A DNA stretch of 46,041 nt from a virus. Below the pieces are notes generated by a model that was given only the letters and a program-made list of their open reading frames with translations, did not search any database and was not told the origin of the DNA. Numbering within the stretch: the stretch's first letter is position 1; each line of letters starts with the position of its first letter. Position numbers and translations under genes: made by a program. Positions 32,375 to 41,231 of the stretch are shown piece by piece. The stretch is taken from positions 1 through 46,041 of the IMG/VR virus record IMGVR_UViG_3300023238_000014. One strand, written 5' to 3'.

Positions 32375-34861
32375 TTAAACAGCGCCACGATGCGGTGCTA
32401 CGGTGTTAGTACCTGCACTATTATCTGTTGGGTCTGATGTCGGAGGATTTGCTTGTGCAATTAGAATTTCTTCGTTTAAACTTCTAATTGCATCTGCCTC
32501 TTCATTATGAAATCTGTCAACAACACTATTTCTGATACCTTCACTACTGCTAGGGAAATATTTGCCACCATGTTTAGCTCGGCGTTCAGAATATATTGCT
32601 CTAATTAACGCTGCGTCAGTAGGCACTGTTGCAGTTATATCAGCTGGTGTATATCCTAATCCAGCTAATGCATTTCGGAAAACTTTTGACGCTCCGCCAG
32701 CACCATGTTGTATTGTTGTGGAAAATGCTGCTTGGCGTACTGTCGTAGACCGGAGTGCAAGATTAACTCCAGATCCATTTAAGATTCGTTTGGCGCCAGG
32801 AACATAATATTGTATTCCAGCATACTGACTTTGTATTTCTCCTCCTGCAGCCGTTCCCATTACTAAAGACCAAGCTTCTTTATATGCTGCACTGCCTGCT
32901 CTTCCTCCTGCTGGTCCGCCTGCGGTCTTTAGTTGACTTTCAATGTTAGGGTGTGTCTTTTTTAACCAACTATGGAATTCATTTAGTGCGCCTGTATTTG
33001 CTGCTAGTTGGTATTTTCCGTAACTCCATCCACCGGTACTATCCCATCCAATAATAGCAGGGTTGCCTCGAGATTCGTATTTTTCACTTAATGCTCCTAT
33101 ATTTTCATCAAACACATAGTCACTGTTATAGTCTCCTGGAGGCACAGGTGTTTGTCCGCTACCACCTGGACGACTAGAATTTCCTGTACTAATATTGCCG
33201 CCGCTGCCTTGTACATATCCACTCGATTTTCTGCCTTGTAAATTTTTATCAAACGTGTCTGGAGTAACAATACGGTCTGCACTAGGAAGTGCGCCAGGTG
33301 AATCTCTATCTGTGTAAATTTTCTTAAACGATAACGGATCTAAGTTTTCATGATGCGGCCAAGGCTCATGTTGGGGGGATCTTGCTAATATACTTTCGTA
33401 GGAGCTTATTTGCCCGCCGGATTCAGTACGAGGTAATGTATTTGTTGTCAAAGGAGTTACTTCTTCAGCAACATTTGATGGCGCTGCTTTTGGTCCGTTC
33501 ATATGAACATACGTTGCTGTTTCTCTATGCTCTTTAGCACTAGTAATATGTGTCGATCCTGCGGCTGTTAATCTGTTGTCTTTACCTGAATGTATATGTA
33601 ATGATTTTGTTGTGTCAATATATTGCGATTCTTTTACTTTTATGTGCTGATTTTTACCTACTGTAATTTTACTATTTGCTCCAACATGCAAATTAAAGTC
33701 TTGTTTAGATTCAATTTGAACTCTGCCTGTTTCGCCTTCGCCGTCTTGGTTTCTGCCTGTAGCTCTAATATTAACATTCCTACCAGCTTCCATATTAATG
33801 TCGCGTTCAGCAGTAATGTTTAAATCGTTCTCGGTCATAATACTAACACTATCTTGTGCATGAATATCAATTTTACCATCACTGGACATTTCTATCCAAG
33901 TAGTTCCTCTAGAATTTCCTATGTAAATTAAGTCTTCACTGTTGTGCATTAATATTTGATGACCAGTTCTAGTTCTAAAACGCAGTAATTCATTTTGTGG
34001 GATAGTGCTGTCACCGCCCGCTTCGTTGTCGCTTTTATTTTTATAAATCGGAGGACCGTCTTCTGCGTGTGTTGTGCGCACAAATCTTTCGTCACCGTCA
34101 TCCATTGTAAATGAACTTCCGCCTAGTCTGTTAGAAGGAACTGCTATCTTATTTCCTGCTGTTCCGATCTCTGCTGTTGGAGATCCGTCTCTGCGATCTT
34201 TAGGACCAGGAGTACTAATGCCAAATACCATACTAGGCATTTCTCGCCTTGAACTAGTTGTAGTTGTGCCACGGGATTCGTCATTTAACAAACCTTGTAT
34301 TTCAAGTGTTTCTGTAAAATCTTTGTTGTACGGTTTAGCAAATAGTGTCGGATCGACTCTTGCACCTGTTTCTATTGCTTTGTTATATTCGCCTACTGGA
34401 AGTTTTCTTCCTCTTAGTCCTGGCGGGGTATTTGCAGTTGTGTTTTGTGTCGATGCTCGGCCGTCAGGAACCATAAAGTTCATATTTTCTGCAGGTATAC
34501 ATCCAATCCAATAACCAAAGTTTGCATTGCCTTCTGCAAATATTACAAGAACTTTTGTTCCTACATCAGGCGGCACCATCCACATGCCGTAACTTTTTTG
34601 TGTGTGTTCGTAACCTTCATTTGCTGTAAGTGCAGAACTTGGGGTTACTCCGTAAAATGGAGAAAGGTATTTTACATTTAATAACTGTCCAGATTTCTCC
34701 GGTGTGCTACCTGCGCTTGTATATCGTAATAGTTCAACAGTCATGCCGCCCATATATTTTGTGTCAAGGTTATTAACTACAATTGCTTCATACGGTCCTC
34801 TGTCTGCAAAACCAGATGTACTACTGCTAGTTGTTCTTGTGTAGTTGCCGTTTCCTGCCAT
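32375..34861 (-). CDS. gp5: Baseplate spike/hub gp5 with C-terminal muramidase-like domain
   Basis: 828 aa, ATG at 34861. Residues about 10-135 form the OB-fold of spike proteins (AIVVNNLDTKYMGGMTVELL, GTKVLVIFAEGNANFGYWIG). Residues about 330-455 are a run of short alternating strands (NDLNITAERDINMEAGRNVN) that fits the triple-stranded beta-helix needle. After a Gly/Ser/Pro linker, residues about 585-800 form a separate domain beginning LSEKYESRGNPAIIGWDS and followed by a GKYQLAA segment. It resembles the C-terminal peptidoglycan-degrading domain of VgrG3-type spikes, with E596 a candidate catalytic residue. In T4 gp5 the lysozyme sits between OB-fold and needle; here the hydrolase is at the end. 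The enzymatic activity is inferred. Confidence 0.85.
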   Translation of the reverse strand: MAGNGNYTRTTSSSTSGFADRGPYEAIVVNNLDTKYMGGMTVELLRYTSAGSTPEKSGQLLNVKYLSPFYGVTPSSALTANEGYEHTQKSYGMWMVPPDVGTKVLVIFAEGNANFGYWIGCIPAENMNFMVPDGRASTQNTTANTPPGLRGRKLPVGEYNKAIETGARVDPTLFAKPYNKDFTETLEIQGLLNDESRGTTTTSSRREMPSMVFGISTPGPKDRRDGSPTAEIGTAGNKIAVPSNRLGGSSFTMDDGDERFVRTTHAEDGPPIYKNKSDNEAGGDSTIPQNELLRFRTRTGHQILMHNSEDLIYIGNSRGTTWIEMSSDGKIDIHAQDSVSIMTENDLNITAERDINMEAGRNVNIRATGRNQDGEGETGRVQIESKQDFNLHVGANSKITVGKNQHIKVKESQYIDTTKSLHIHSGKDNRLTAAGSTHITSAKEHRETATYVHMNGPKAAPSNVAEEVTPLTTNTLPRTESGGQISSYESILARSPQHEPWPHHENLDPLSFKKIYTDRDSPGALPSADRIVTPDTFDKNLQGRKSSGYVQGSGGNISTGNSSRPGGSGQTPVPPGDYNSDYVFDENIGALSEKYESRGNPAIIGWDSTGGWSYGKYQLAANTGALNEFHSWLKKTHPNIESQLKTAGGPAGGRAGSAAYKEAWSLVMGTAAGGEIQSQYAGIQYYVPGAKRILNGSGVNLALRSTTVRQAAFSTTIQHGAGGASKVFRNALAGLGYTPADITATVPTDAALIRAIYSERRAKHGGKYFPSSSEGIRNSVVDRFHNEEADAIRSLNEEILIAQANPPTSDPTDNSAGTNTVAPHRGAV

Positions 34862-34862
34862 G

Positions 34863-35975
34863 TTATTGTGGTCCTATTGTTGCGTTAGCGTTAGGTGCAG
34901 TAGTTGGTGTTGGCTCTACTGCTTCGATACTTGGTCCAGTATCTGGAGTAAAAACCTTTTTACCACTATTAAAGTCGTATCTGTCTAAACCAGTTTGCAT
35001 TGCTTTATATATGTATACGTTTCGCGGGCGAGAGTTGTCGGGTGCTGGCACAGCGCCATTAGCTGCTGCTCCTGGCGTAGTAACTACGGTTGGAGATACA
35101 ACTGTACCTGCTGCGGCTCCTGCTGCATCAAGCGAGCCTATTCCAGATGCTGCTTTTTTAGCAGCCGCTAGAGCAATAGCCGCAGGTGTTCTTCCGTCAT
35201 TAGGTGCTGGAGCAACACTACCAGATCCTGTTCCTGTTGTGTCAGGCAAACATGGTTTTAAGGCAGGTGCACCTTGTGCCATATATTTCATCTGTTCTGG
35301 AGTAGCTATGTCACCAACTTTAAGATTGTTAACTTGGTCAGCCACACTAATTTCTGTTGTTGTAACGGTGCCTGCAGTTTTAGGATCATTAACTGTTTTA
35401 GTTTTAACTGTAACTCCAGTTGTGGCGCTGGATGTGGATGCAGTTACGCCTGGAGGTCTTGAGTAGTCTAGATCCGGATTGGGTACAATATAAGGTACGC
35501 CGCATCTTGTATCTGGTGTGCCATCTGGGTGACCACCGTTGGCATTAACCCGTATATATTCCATAGTTTCGGACATGTTCATAGTTCTCGATACTGGCAG
35601 TCCAAGCTCTATGCGCATCTTCGCATTCTCGGCTATGTCATCGATGTTCTTTTTCCTTTTTATGCCCCAAATAATCAAAGGCTTAAACCTACTGTATCCC
35701 AAACTGGTTTTAATGGATGTGAAAAATTTAGGTGTACCTGGATATCCTAGATTGTGTATTCCTTGATCATCAATAACAACAACAATTGTATTACTATACA
35801 ACTCATCAGTGTTTCTTATAGTCCCTTTTAGGCTCTCTAAATCATCATATGTTTCGTATACTGGCCAAGGGGCATTTTGGCTAGGATCTAGAAAATACGG
35901 TTCGCGAGGGTTATCTTTAATGCCATTAGATTGATCTAATTTGCCTTGAGTGTTTTCTGGGCAACTTTCTGCCAT
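34863..35975 (-). CDS. Structural protein with Ala/Thr/Pro-rich linker, unknown function
   Basis: 370 aa, ATG at 35975 overlapping the previous stop by one base; the last codons of that gene (GGAGGCACG) double as its Shine-Dalgarno. Residues about 1-150 look folded (YSNTIVVVIDDQGIHNLGYP, FKPLIIWGIKRKK). After that the protein is low-complexity, rich in Ala, Thr, Gly and Pro, with a last folded-looking patch (RPRNVYIYKAMQTGLDRYDF) near residue 315. It lies between the hub-like 1025-aa gene and gp5, so a baseplate hub component or a spike-loading factor is likely. I do not recognise a T4 homologue. Confidence 0.6.
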   Translation of the reverse strand: MAESCPENTQGKLDQSNGIKDNPREPYFLDPSQNAPWPVYETYDDLESLKGTIRNTDELYSNTIVVVIDDQGIHNLGYPGTPKFFTSIKTSLGYSRFKPLIIWGIKRKKNIDDIAENAKMRIELGLPVSRTMNMSETMEYIRVNANGGHPDGTPDTRCGVPYIVPNPDLDYSRPPGVTASTSSATTGVTVKTKTVNDPKTAGTVTTTEISVADQVNNLKVGDIATPEQMKYMAQGAPALKPCLPDTTGTGSGSVAPAPNDGRTPAAIALAAAKKAASGIGSLDAAGAAAGTVVSPTVVTTPGAAANGAVPAPDNSRPRNVYIYKAMQTGLDRYDFNSGKKVFTPDTGPSIEAVEPTPTTAPNANATIGPQ

Positions 35976-38900
35976 TACGTGCCTCCTAATAGTGAACTAG
36001 CTTTAGATTTTGCAGCGCCAGATACACTAGCAATTTTTTCATTTGCAGCAAGAGAAGCTGTTACTGCATCAGTTGCCTTTTGTCCTGCTGCAAGTCCAGC
36101 TTGGAGACCAGTAGGGTTGAATCCGCCTTTTAAAGCTGTTCCAATGCCGCCTATTGCATTACTTGCTAGTGAGCCGGCAGCAATTCCTGCTACGCCGCCA
36201 AGCTTACCTGCTACTGCGCTGAATGCTGCGTCTTTTAATCCACTTGAGATTGCACCTGGAATAATCTTGCTTAAATCCGGAAGTTTTGCAAAGGGGTTTT
36301 TATCTTTTTCAAGGCCCGCGATTGCTGTTTTAAAGTCACCAGCTGCGTTGCTGAGCATGTTCTCAAGCTGATCAAGTCCATTTGTTGCTGCTGCGGCAAC
36401 ATCTGCTCCAATTGCTGGATTTATTTCTCTAATATCATCACTTTTTGGAGCTGGGAAACAATCAACTCCTGGTTGCTGTCCTCCAACTGTGCCGTCTGAT
36501 TGTACGCCATCCTTTACTAATGCTGAATCGTTGTTTACTATCATCGTTCCTGAATTTGCAGTTGTTGCTTCATCGTCTTGGCCTTTACGTCTTATTAGCT
36601 TAATAACTTGAGTAAACTTGCCGCCGCTAAAATTATTAGTAACTGCCCATATTTGAAACAATCCACTAAACCCTTGTACAATTTGTGGAAATTCCATTGT
36701 TGCACCTTTAACTTGATAATCAAACGGAGTTCTAAAATTTATAATACAAAATACTGACTGGTCTAAGTAATTCATTGTGCCGCCATTAATTTCAGCTATC
36801 GTATTTCCAACAGCACCAACGTAGTTACCGGTTTGTTGCGGTATAAAATAAGGATCTCCTAGTATCTCCATCTCAGCAGTAACCATGTCTACATTCATTT
36901 TTGTAATTTTATCGTGGAAGATTTCAGCAATTTTGCGTCGAACGTCACTGCCTTGATATCCGGATGGCGTATCCACGCCAGTCACAAGTTCTGTACCTGC
37001 GCTACCTTCTTCATTTGTTCTTTTTTCACCTACTGGAGTTGTGACGCCTTTGTCTTTTTCGTTACCAGAGGCAATATTTGTTGCATTATCAGCCGCACCT
37101 CGGAGTCCGCCTGCGGCCATTCCAAGATCTGCAAATGCAGTCATCATATATGCATTATTAAATTTTAAATCAAAGTTTAACACATCTTCATTTTTGCCAC
37201 TATAGATATAGTTGTATTCTTTCTGCGCAAGTTGCCTTAGTCCTTTAGTATTTTGCGGTGCTTGATTACCAGCCATTGTAACTGCTTGATCAACTTCATA
37301 TTCGATAACACTGTACACATAAACTCTAGGTCGTCGGCCCATTGTTGCTTCGGTTAAGGCGCCTTCATCTATGTAAACATGTGTATCAATTCTAAACCAT
37401 TTGTTCATACCATTTTTGGCGCCTTCAGTTGACTTTTCGGCAGCGTAAGTTGTTTGTAATACCATTTTTTCAATAATAGCAGTAATTAGCTCGCCCTGAG
37501 TAAACTGATGATCTCTTGCTTTATCTGCAGGCTGTGCTGCTTTCCCAGCTGGATCAATTTGTCCTGTTTCGGGATTGGTTGCTGCTTTTGGGTCTGCTGC
37601 GGATGTGTTTCCAGCTGCATTTGTATCTTCATTTAATGGGCTTAGTCCTATTGCATTCATTAAATTAGTATTTTCAGCAAACGATTTAAGTATTCCATAT
37701 GTGTCATTCGGAGGTTTAATTGTTATGGTTTTTGGCTGGTATGTGTCTCGTAGTTCTGGGTTGGTTTCGAAATCAATTCCTTGACGTTGAATTTCTAAAT
37801 CTTCAGGAGTAGATACAAACGCAGTCTCGTCTTGTTCTCCTTTTTGATATGCGTCTTTTAATTCTTTACGTGTTTTTGGAAAACAAATAATATATCTATC
37901 ATATGGTGCAAGTGCTCCTGCTTCTTCTAAAGCTGAAATAGCTCCATTAACTGCACCTGTTACCGACTGGTCATTTGTTTCAAGAATTTCTGAACATAGT
38001 ACACCTGTTGCTTTAACATTTGTATTAATTTTATTAATATCATCAGATAACCCTGTTTCGCTCATTGGCACTGCTGTAACTGCATATTTGCTGCCTTGGC
38101 CAGAAACACTAAAATCCATCTCCGTTATTTTAATCGGAACAAACATTGGTTGTGTTAAAAAATTTGCATTAAATGTTCCGTCTAAATTATAGCCAGCAAA
38201 GTCAATTTTTATACAAAACGGAGCATGTGCATAATTAGCATATCCTGCATCATGTGCTGCGCCTCTAATTGCTTGTATAAAATTTCCCATACTATAAGGT
38301 TCAGTAACGTTAAATGTTAACGATGTTCCTAATGTCATTCTAGTATTTTCATTAGGTGCAACTACTGAATCTAATTCGATATCATCAATGTAATATTCTG
38401 CGTGAGTTTCTTTAGCGTCAATGTGGTGATTGCCTTTAACGTTGCCTTCGTGTTCGTCAAACACTTGATAACGTTTGTTTAGGTTGCCGCCTGCACTTTG
38501 TATTATGTAATTTTTAAAACTTCCTATGTTTCTATAAGTGTCAGGATTATTATATTCTTCTGCACTAAGTACGCCTAACGTAATTATATAATTAACTCCG
38601 TTGTAACTTCTTAACGGATTAGGAACTTTACTTGCAGCAGAATCGTCAACTTTGTATGACGGCAAAAATCCACTATCAACAAAATTGCCGGATATACCAG
38701 TTCTGTCTGCTAATTCTCTATACTGGTCCATCTTCAGGCCGTATTCGCCGCCCAGACCTTTAAGATCTGCTGCGCCTTTTTCTACTAGCTTCAGTGCTGT
38801 GTTGGTCAGACCTCGAAGCTCAGGTGAATTAGCTGCTAGTCCATCTAATTTTCCTTTTATTGCACCAATCAGTCCGTCGGATCCGCCACCAAGTGCTCCA

Positions 38901-39052
38901 CCAATAGCGCCTTTAATGTCTCCGCCTTTTAGTGCCGATGACATCATCTGGCTGCTAACTCCAGGAATTTTAGAATTAATTTTGCTAGTAACAGTATCTA
39001 TTGTAGCAGATTTTACTGCATTTTTAGCTGCTGATTTTAAATCAAATGCCAT
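35975..39052 (-). CDS. Large baseplate hub-type structural protein
   Basis: 1025 aa, ATG at 39052, one base after gp53. The N-terminal ~110 residues are Ala/Gly-rich with amphipathic helices (MAFDLKSAAKNAVKSATIDT), and the C-terminal ~120 residues have a similar composition (AAGSLASNAIGGIGTALKGG), so both ends may pack together or be cleaved. The centre is beta-rich (YNGVNYIITLGVLSAEEYNN; MFVPIKITEMDFSVSGQGSK; VYVYSVIEYEVDQAV), which would suit a gp27-like hub that cradles the spike. It stands directly upstream of the 370-aa protein and gp5. Proteins of this style are conserved in marine T4-like phages as structural proteins. The hub assignment is inference from position and composition. Confidence 0.6.
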   Translation of the reverse strand: MAFDLKSAAKNAVKSATIDTVTSKINSKIPGVSSQMMSSALKGGDIKGAIGGALGGGSDGLIGAIKGKLDGLAANSPELRGLTNTALKLVEKGAADLKGLGGEYGLKMDQYRELADRTGISGNFVDSGFLPSYKVDDSAASKVPNPLRSYNGVNYIITLGVLSAEEYNNPDTYRNIGSFKNYIIQSAGGNLNKRYQVFDEHEGNVKGNHHIDAKETHAEYYIDDIELDSVVAPNENTRMTLGTSLTFNVTEPYSMGNFIQAIRGAAHDAGYANYAHAPFCIKIDFAGYNLDGTFNANFLTQPMFVPIKITEMDFSVSGQGSKYAVTAVPMSETGLSDDINKINTNVKATGVLCSEILETNDQSVTGAVNGAISALEEAGALAPYDRYIICFPKTRKELKDAYQKGEQDETAFVSTPEDLEIQRQGIDFETNPELRDTYQPKTITIKPPNDTYGILKSFAENTNLMNAIGLSPLNEDTNAAGNTSAADPKAATNPETGQIDPAGKAAQPADKARDHQFTQGELITAIIEKMVLQTTYAAEKSTEGAKNGMNKWFRIDTHVYIDEGALTEATMGRRPRVYVYSVIEYEVDQAVTMAGNQAPQNTKGLRQLAQKEYNYIYSGKNEDVLNFDLKFNNAYMMTAFADLGMAAGGLRGAADNATNIASGNEKDKGVTTPVGEKRTNEEGSAGTELVTGVDTPSGYQGSDVRRKIAEIFHDKITKMNVDMVTAEMEILGDPYFIPQQTGNYVGAVGNTIAEINGGTMNYLDQSVFCIINFRTPFDYQVKGATMEFPQIVQGFSGLFQIWAVTNNFSGGKFTQVIKLIRRKGQDDEATTANSGTMIVNNDSALVKDGVQSDGTVGGQQPGVDCFPAPKSDDIREINPAIGADVAAAATNGLDQLENMLSNAAGDFKTAIAGLEKDKNPFAKLPDLSKIIPGAISSGLKDAAFSAVAGKLGGVAGIAAGSLASNAIGGIGTALKGGFNPTGLQAGLAAGQKATDAVTASLAANEKIASVSGAAKSKASSLLGGT

Positions 39053-39053
39053 A

Positions 39054-39353
39054 TTAAAATCCTAATGTATTACGTAATGCTGAAGGATCTGGTAAAAATA
39101 TTTTAGTGCCTGCGACAAAGTCAAATACAGGATCTTTTAATATATCTAAATTACGCTGTGCAAATACCCACCATAAATCTTTTCTACCATATGTAATGTG
39201 TGCTAGTAAATCAGGACGATATGTAAATTCAGTTGTTATTTCAAATACAATATCGTCTCTGTTAGCAGGAACAGGACGAGGTTTTAGTATGTCTAAATAT
39301 CCAGATTGATTAATTGGAGTACGTGCATACGGACTTAAACTGTTTTTTTCCAT
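39054..39353 (-). CDS. gp53: Baseplate wedge protein gp53
   Basis: 99 aa, ATG at 39353 overlapping the gp48 stop (TAATG). The sequence RPDLLAHITYGRKDLWWVFA, then NLDILKDPVFDFVAGTKIFL with a terminal proline-rich end, matches gp53 family wedge proteins, which have a LysM-like fold and clamp gp25 and gp6 around the tail tube. T4 gp53 is 196 aa; the short form is usual in marine relatives. It is placed in its expected location among other baseplate genes. Confidence 0.85.
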   Translation of the reverse strand: MEKNSLSPYARTPINQSGYLDILKPRPVPANRDDIVFEITTEFTYRPDLLAHITYGRKDLWWVFAQRNLDILKDPVFDFVAGTKIFLPDPSALRNTLGF

Positions 39354-40201
39354 TATACAAATCCTTCCGCGCCGCCAATATGTCTGCCGCCTGCATAATC
39401 ATTTAAACTAAATCCTGCTTGCGAACGTCTTGCGTATTGTGGCTGTAGTGTAACTGTAATTGAACTTTGTGTAGGAACATAGTTAGGATGCCCGTTAACG
39501 GTACACATAATATAATCTACATCAACTGGTAAATCTGTAGTAAAGTTTGTTATTACAACTGGCATATCATTTAATATATGTTTACCATAGCCGTTAAGTC
39601 TACAAACAACTGGAGGATTTCCTAACGGATTACTATTTCCGTAAAACATTTTAGTTGCAGTTCTTAAAAAGTGCAAACATGCTATCCAGTATTTTGCATC
39701 GTTTTCGTTTTCTTGATAAAATTCGCCAGTGATTGTAATTGCATCTACTTGACTGCTTTCGTATGCATTGTATGCATAATTTGTATGAGTAGGTTGCACT
39801 TGTGAATAGTTTGCACTATGACTTAAAAGTACCGTTGGGTTAAAAGGAAATATCATTTTATTTCCTGTATTCCAAACTCCTTGGCTAGTTGCTCTCATCG
39901 GCGCAAGTATATCGCCTTCGTCTAGTATAACGTCTGGGACACCAATACTAACACGCCAATCACCTGCTTCAGTAACACTATTAGTTGATGCAATAATTGC
40001 TCTAGAAATCGTTCTGTTATTATTAGACGATCCAAATCCACCCGTTTGGTTAATAAATGTCGCAGCTAGTTTTCCTAGTGGACCTAAGGCACCTAGCTTC
40101 TGTGTTACAGTATCGCCGATAGCAGATTTAATTGCGCCGCCGACATCACTTACAATGCTACTTAGAAAGTTTGTGGAAGCTTTTTTAATACTAAACGCCA
40201 T
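39353..40201 (-). CDS. gp48: Baseplate tail-tube cap/initiator gp48
   Basis: 282 aa, ATG at 40201 with TAGGAGA 11-12 nt upstream. The N-terminal ~60 residues are helical and Gly/Ala-rich; the remainder is beta-rich, with TITGEFYQENENDAKYWIA and ATKMFYGNSNPLGNPP, features I associate with the gp48 type in cyanophages. gp48 and gp54 sit on the hub and start tail-tube polymerisation. T4 gp48 is 364 aa. No second gp54-like gene is present in the window, so this protein might serve both roles or gp54 lies elsewhere. It is the first gene of the baseplate operon. Confidence 0.75.
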   Translation of the reverse strand: MAFSIKKASTNFLSSIVSDVGGAIKSAIGDTVTQKLGALGPLGKLAATFINQTGGFGSSNNNRTISRAIIASTNSVTEAGDWRVSIGVPDVILDEGDILAPMRATSQGVWNTGNKMIFPFNPTVLLSHSANYSQVQPTHTNYAYNAYESSQVDAITITGEFYQENENDAKYWIACLHFLRTATKMFYGNSNPLGNPPVVCRLNGYGKHILNDMPVVITNFTTDLPVDVDYIMCTVNGHPNYVPTQSSITVTLQPQYARRSQAGFSLNDYAGGRHIGGAEGFV

Positions 40202-40224
40202 AATTATCTTGTCTCCTATACTAC

Positions 40225-40230
40225 TATTTA
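40225..40230 (-). promoter_or_regulatory. Putative late promoter (CTAAATA) for the baseplate operon
   Basis: Minus-strand TAAATA preceded by C, 24 nt upstream of the gp48 ATG. It lies about 40 bp from the divergent early promoter of gp55. It deviates from the T4 core at the first bases. Confidence 0.45.
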
Positions 40231-40270
40231 GTTGACAAAATTATGTATGTATATTATAATTATTCTTCGG

Positions 40271-40299
40271 TTGACACTGATACAATTGTCGTGTATAAT
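40271..40299 (+). promoter_or_regulatory. Consensus sigma70-type promoter for gp55
   Basis: TTGACA (40271-40276), 17-bp spacer, TATAAT (40294-40299), both hexamers perfect. Transcription would start near 40306, with TAGGAGAG just before the ATG at 40323. Confidence 0.88.
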
Positions 40300-40322
40300 A
40301 GTAATTAACACTATAGGAGAGA

Positions 40323-41174
40323 ATGATGCGTCCCAAGAATTATCTAAACAATAAAGACATACTTAAAGAAATACACAAATCAAAGAATCAGTTCAACAGT
40401 TATTTAGAACCTGAATATGGTCAATATGATATTATTTTACTAGATGTAGGTAAAATAAATCGACTGTCTGTTGCTGAAGCAAAGCGTAATAAAGCAAAGA
40501 AGATGTCTTCAGCAGAATACGAGCGCAGGAAAGGCTTAGGTGAGAAGGTCAAACAAGCAGAATGCGAAACATTAGCATCTGAAATTACAAAAGAAGAGCT
40601 AATCTTCCGTGTAATGACATTTGATCACATTCCAGAAGAGCCAGGTCGCAAAAAGAACCCTAAGACTATTGCTGATACAAAAGTTAAGCTACCGTTTCCC
40701 CCATTTAAACATTACAAGTATGATGACGAAGGCGAAATTATCCTAGTAGGTAAAAGCCATTGGGAAGGCGGGATGGATAACGGCAATTTTAATCATAAGC
40801 ACGGTAAAGCAACTAACAACCTTGCTATGATGTGGTTAAAACTTGTTGATCGTTATGCAACTCGAGGCAATGTACGTGGTTACACATATAATGATGAAAT
40901 GAAAGGACAAGCTATCTTGCAACTTTCACAAATTGGACTACAGTTTGACGAATCTAAGTCAGATAATCCATTTGCATACTATACTGCTGCTGTTACTAAT
41001 AGTTTTGTACGTGTTATTAACATAGAAAAACGCAATCAAAACATTAGAGATGATATCTTAGAGATGAATGACTTGTCTCCTAGTTATACAAGACAGAATC
41101 AAGGCGAATGGGAAGCAAGTGTGAAGCGGAATGAAGAAGCTCCGATCACTCAATACACAGGTTCCAAGAAATAG
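40323..41174 (+). CDS. gp55: Late-transcription sigma factor gp55, with long N-terminal extension
   Basis: 283 aa, ATG at 40323 (a second ATG follows immediately). The C-terminal half contains the gp55 signature: GYTYNDEMKGQAILQLSQIG, FDESKSDNPFAYYTAAVTN and RVINIEKRNQNIRDDILEMN, corresponding to sigma region 2, which binds the RNA polymerase beta' clamp and reads the late promoter. T4 gp55 is 185 aa. Here about 100 extra residues precede the core, including the segment KLPFPPFKHYKYDDEGEIIL. The start MMRPKNYLNNKDILKEIHKS resembles the usual 'YVNNKDL' opening of the family, so the extra material is an insertion after the normal N-terminus. It is transcribed from a consensus host promoter, as needed for a factor that opens late transcription. 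Confidence 0.85.
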   Translation: MMRPKNYLNNKDILKEIHKSKNQFNSYLEPEYGQYDIILLDVGKINRLSVAEAKRNKAKKMSSAEYERRKGLGEKVKQAECETLASEITKEELIFRVMTFDHIPEEPGRKKNPKTIADTKVKLPFPPFKHYKYDDEGEIILVGKSHWEGGMDNGNFNHKHGKATNNLAMMWLKLVDRYATRGNVRGYTYNDEMKGQAILQLSQIGLQFDESKSDNPFAYYTAAVTNSFVRVINIEKRNQNIRDDILEMNDLSPSYTRQNQGEWEASVKRNEEAPITQYTGSKK

Positions 41175-41175
41175 G

Positions 41176-41204
41176 TTGACAGGTGTTAACATTTGCTATA
41201 TACT
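41176..41204 (+). promoter_or_regulatory. Sigma70-type promoter for gp47-gp46
   Basis: TTGACA (41176-41181), 17-bp spacer, TATACT (41199-41204), beginning one base after the gp55 stop. The predicted leader before the gp47 start is about 20 nt. Confidence 0.85.
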
Positions 41205-41231
41205 TTAACAAGTACATATGGAGAATAAAAC

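Noticed and set aside
40202-40270. Second sigma70 promoter on the minus strand for gp48
   Set aside because: A TATAAT-like hexamer is present but no -35 hexamer lies at 16-18 bp.
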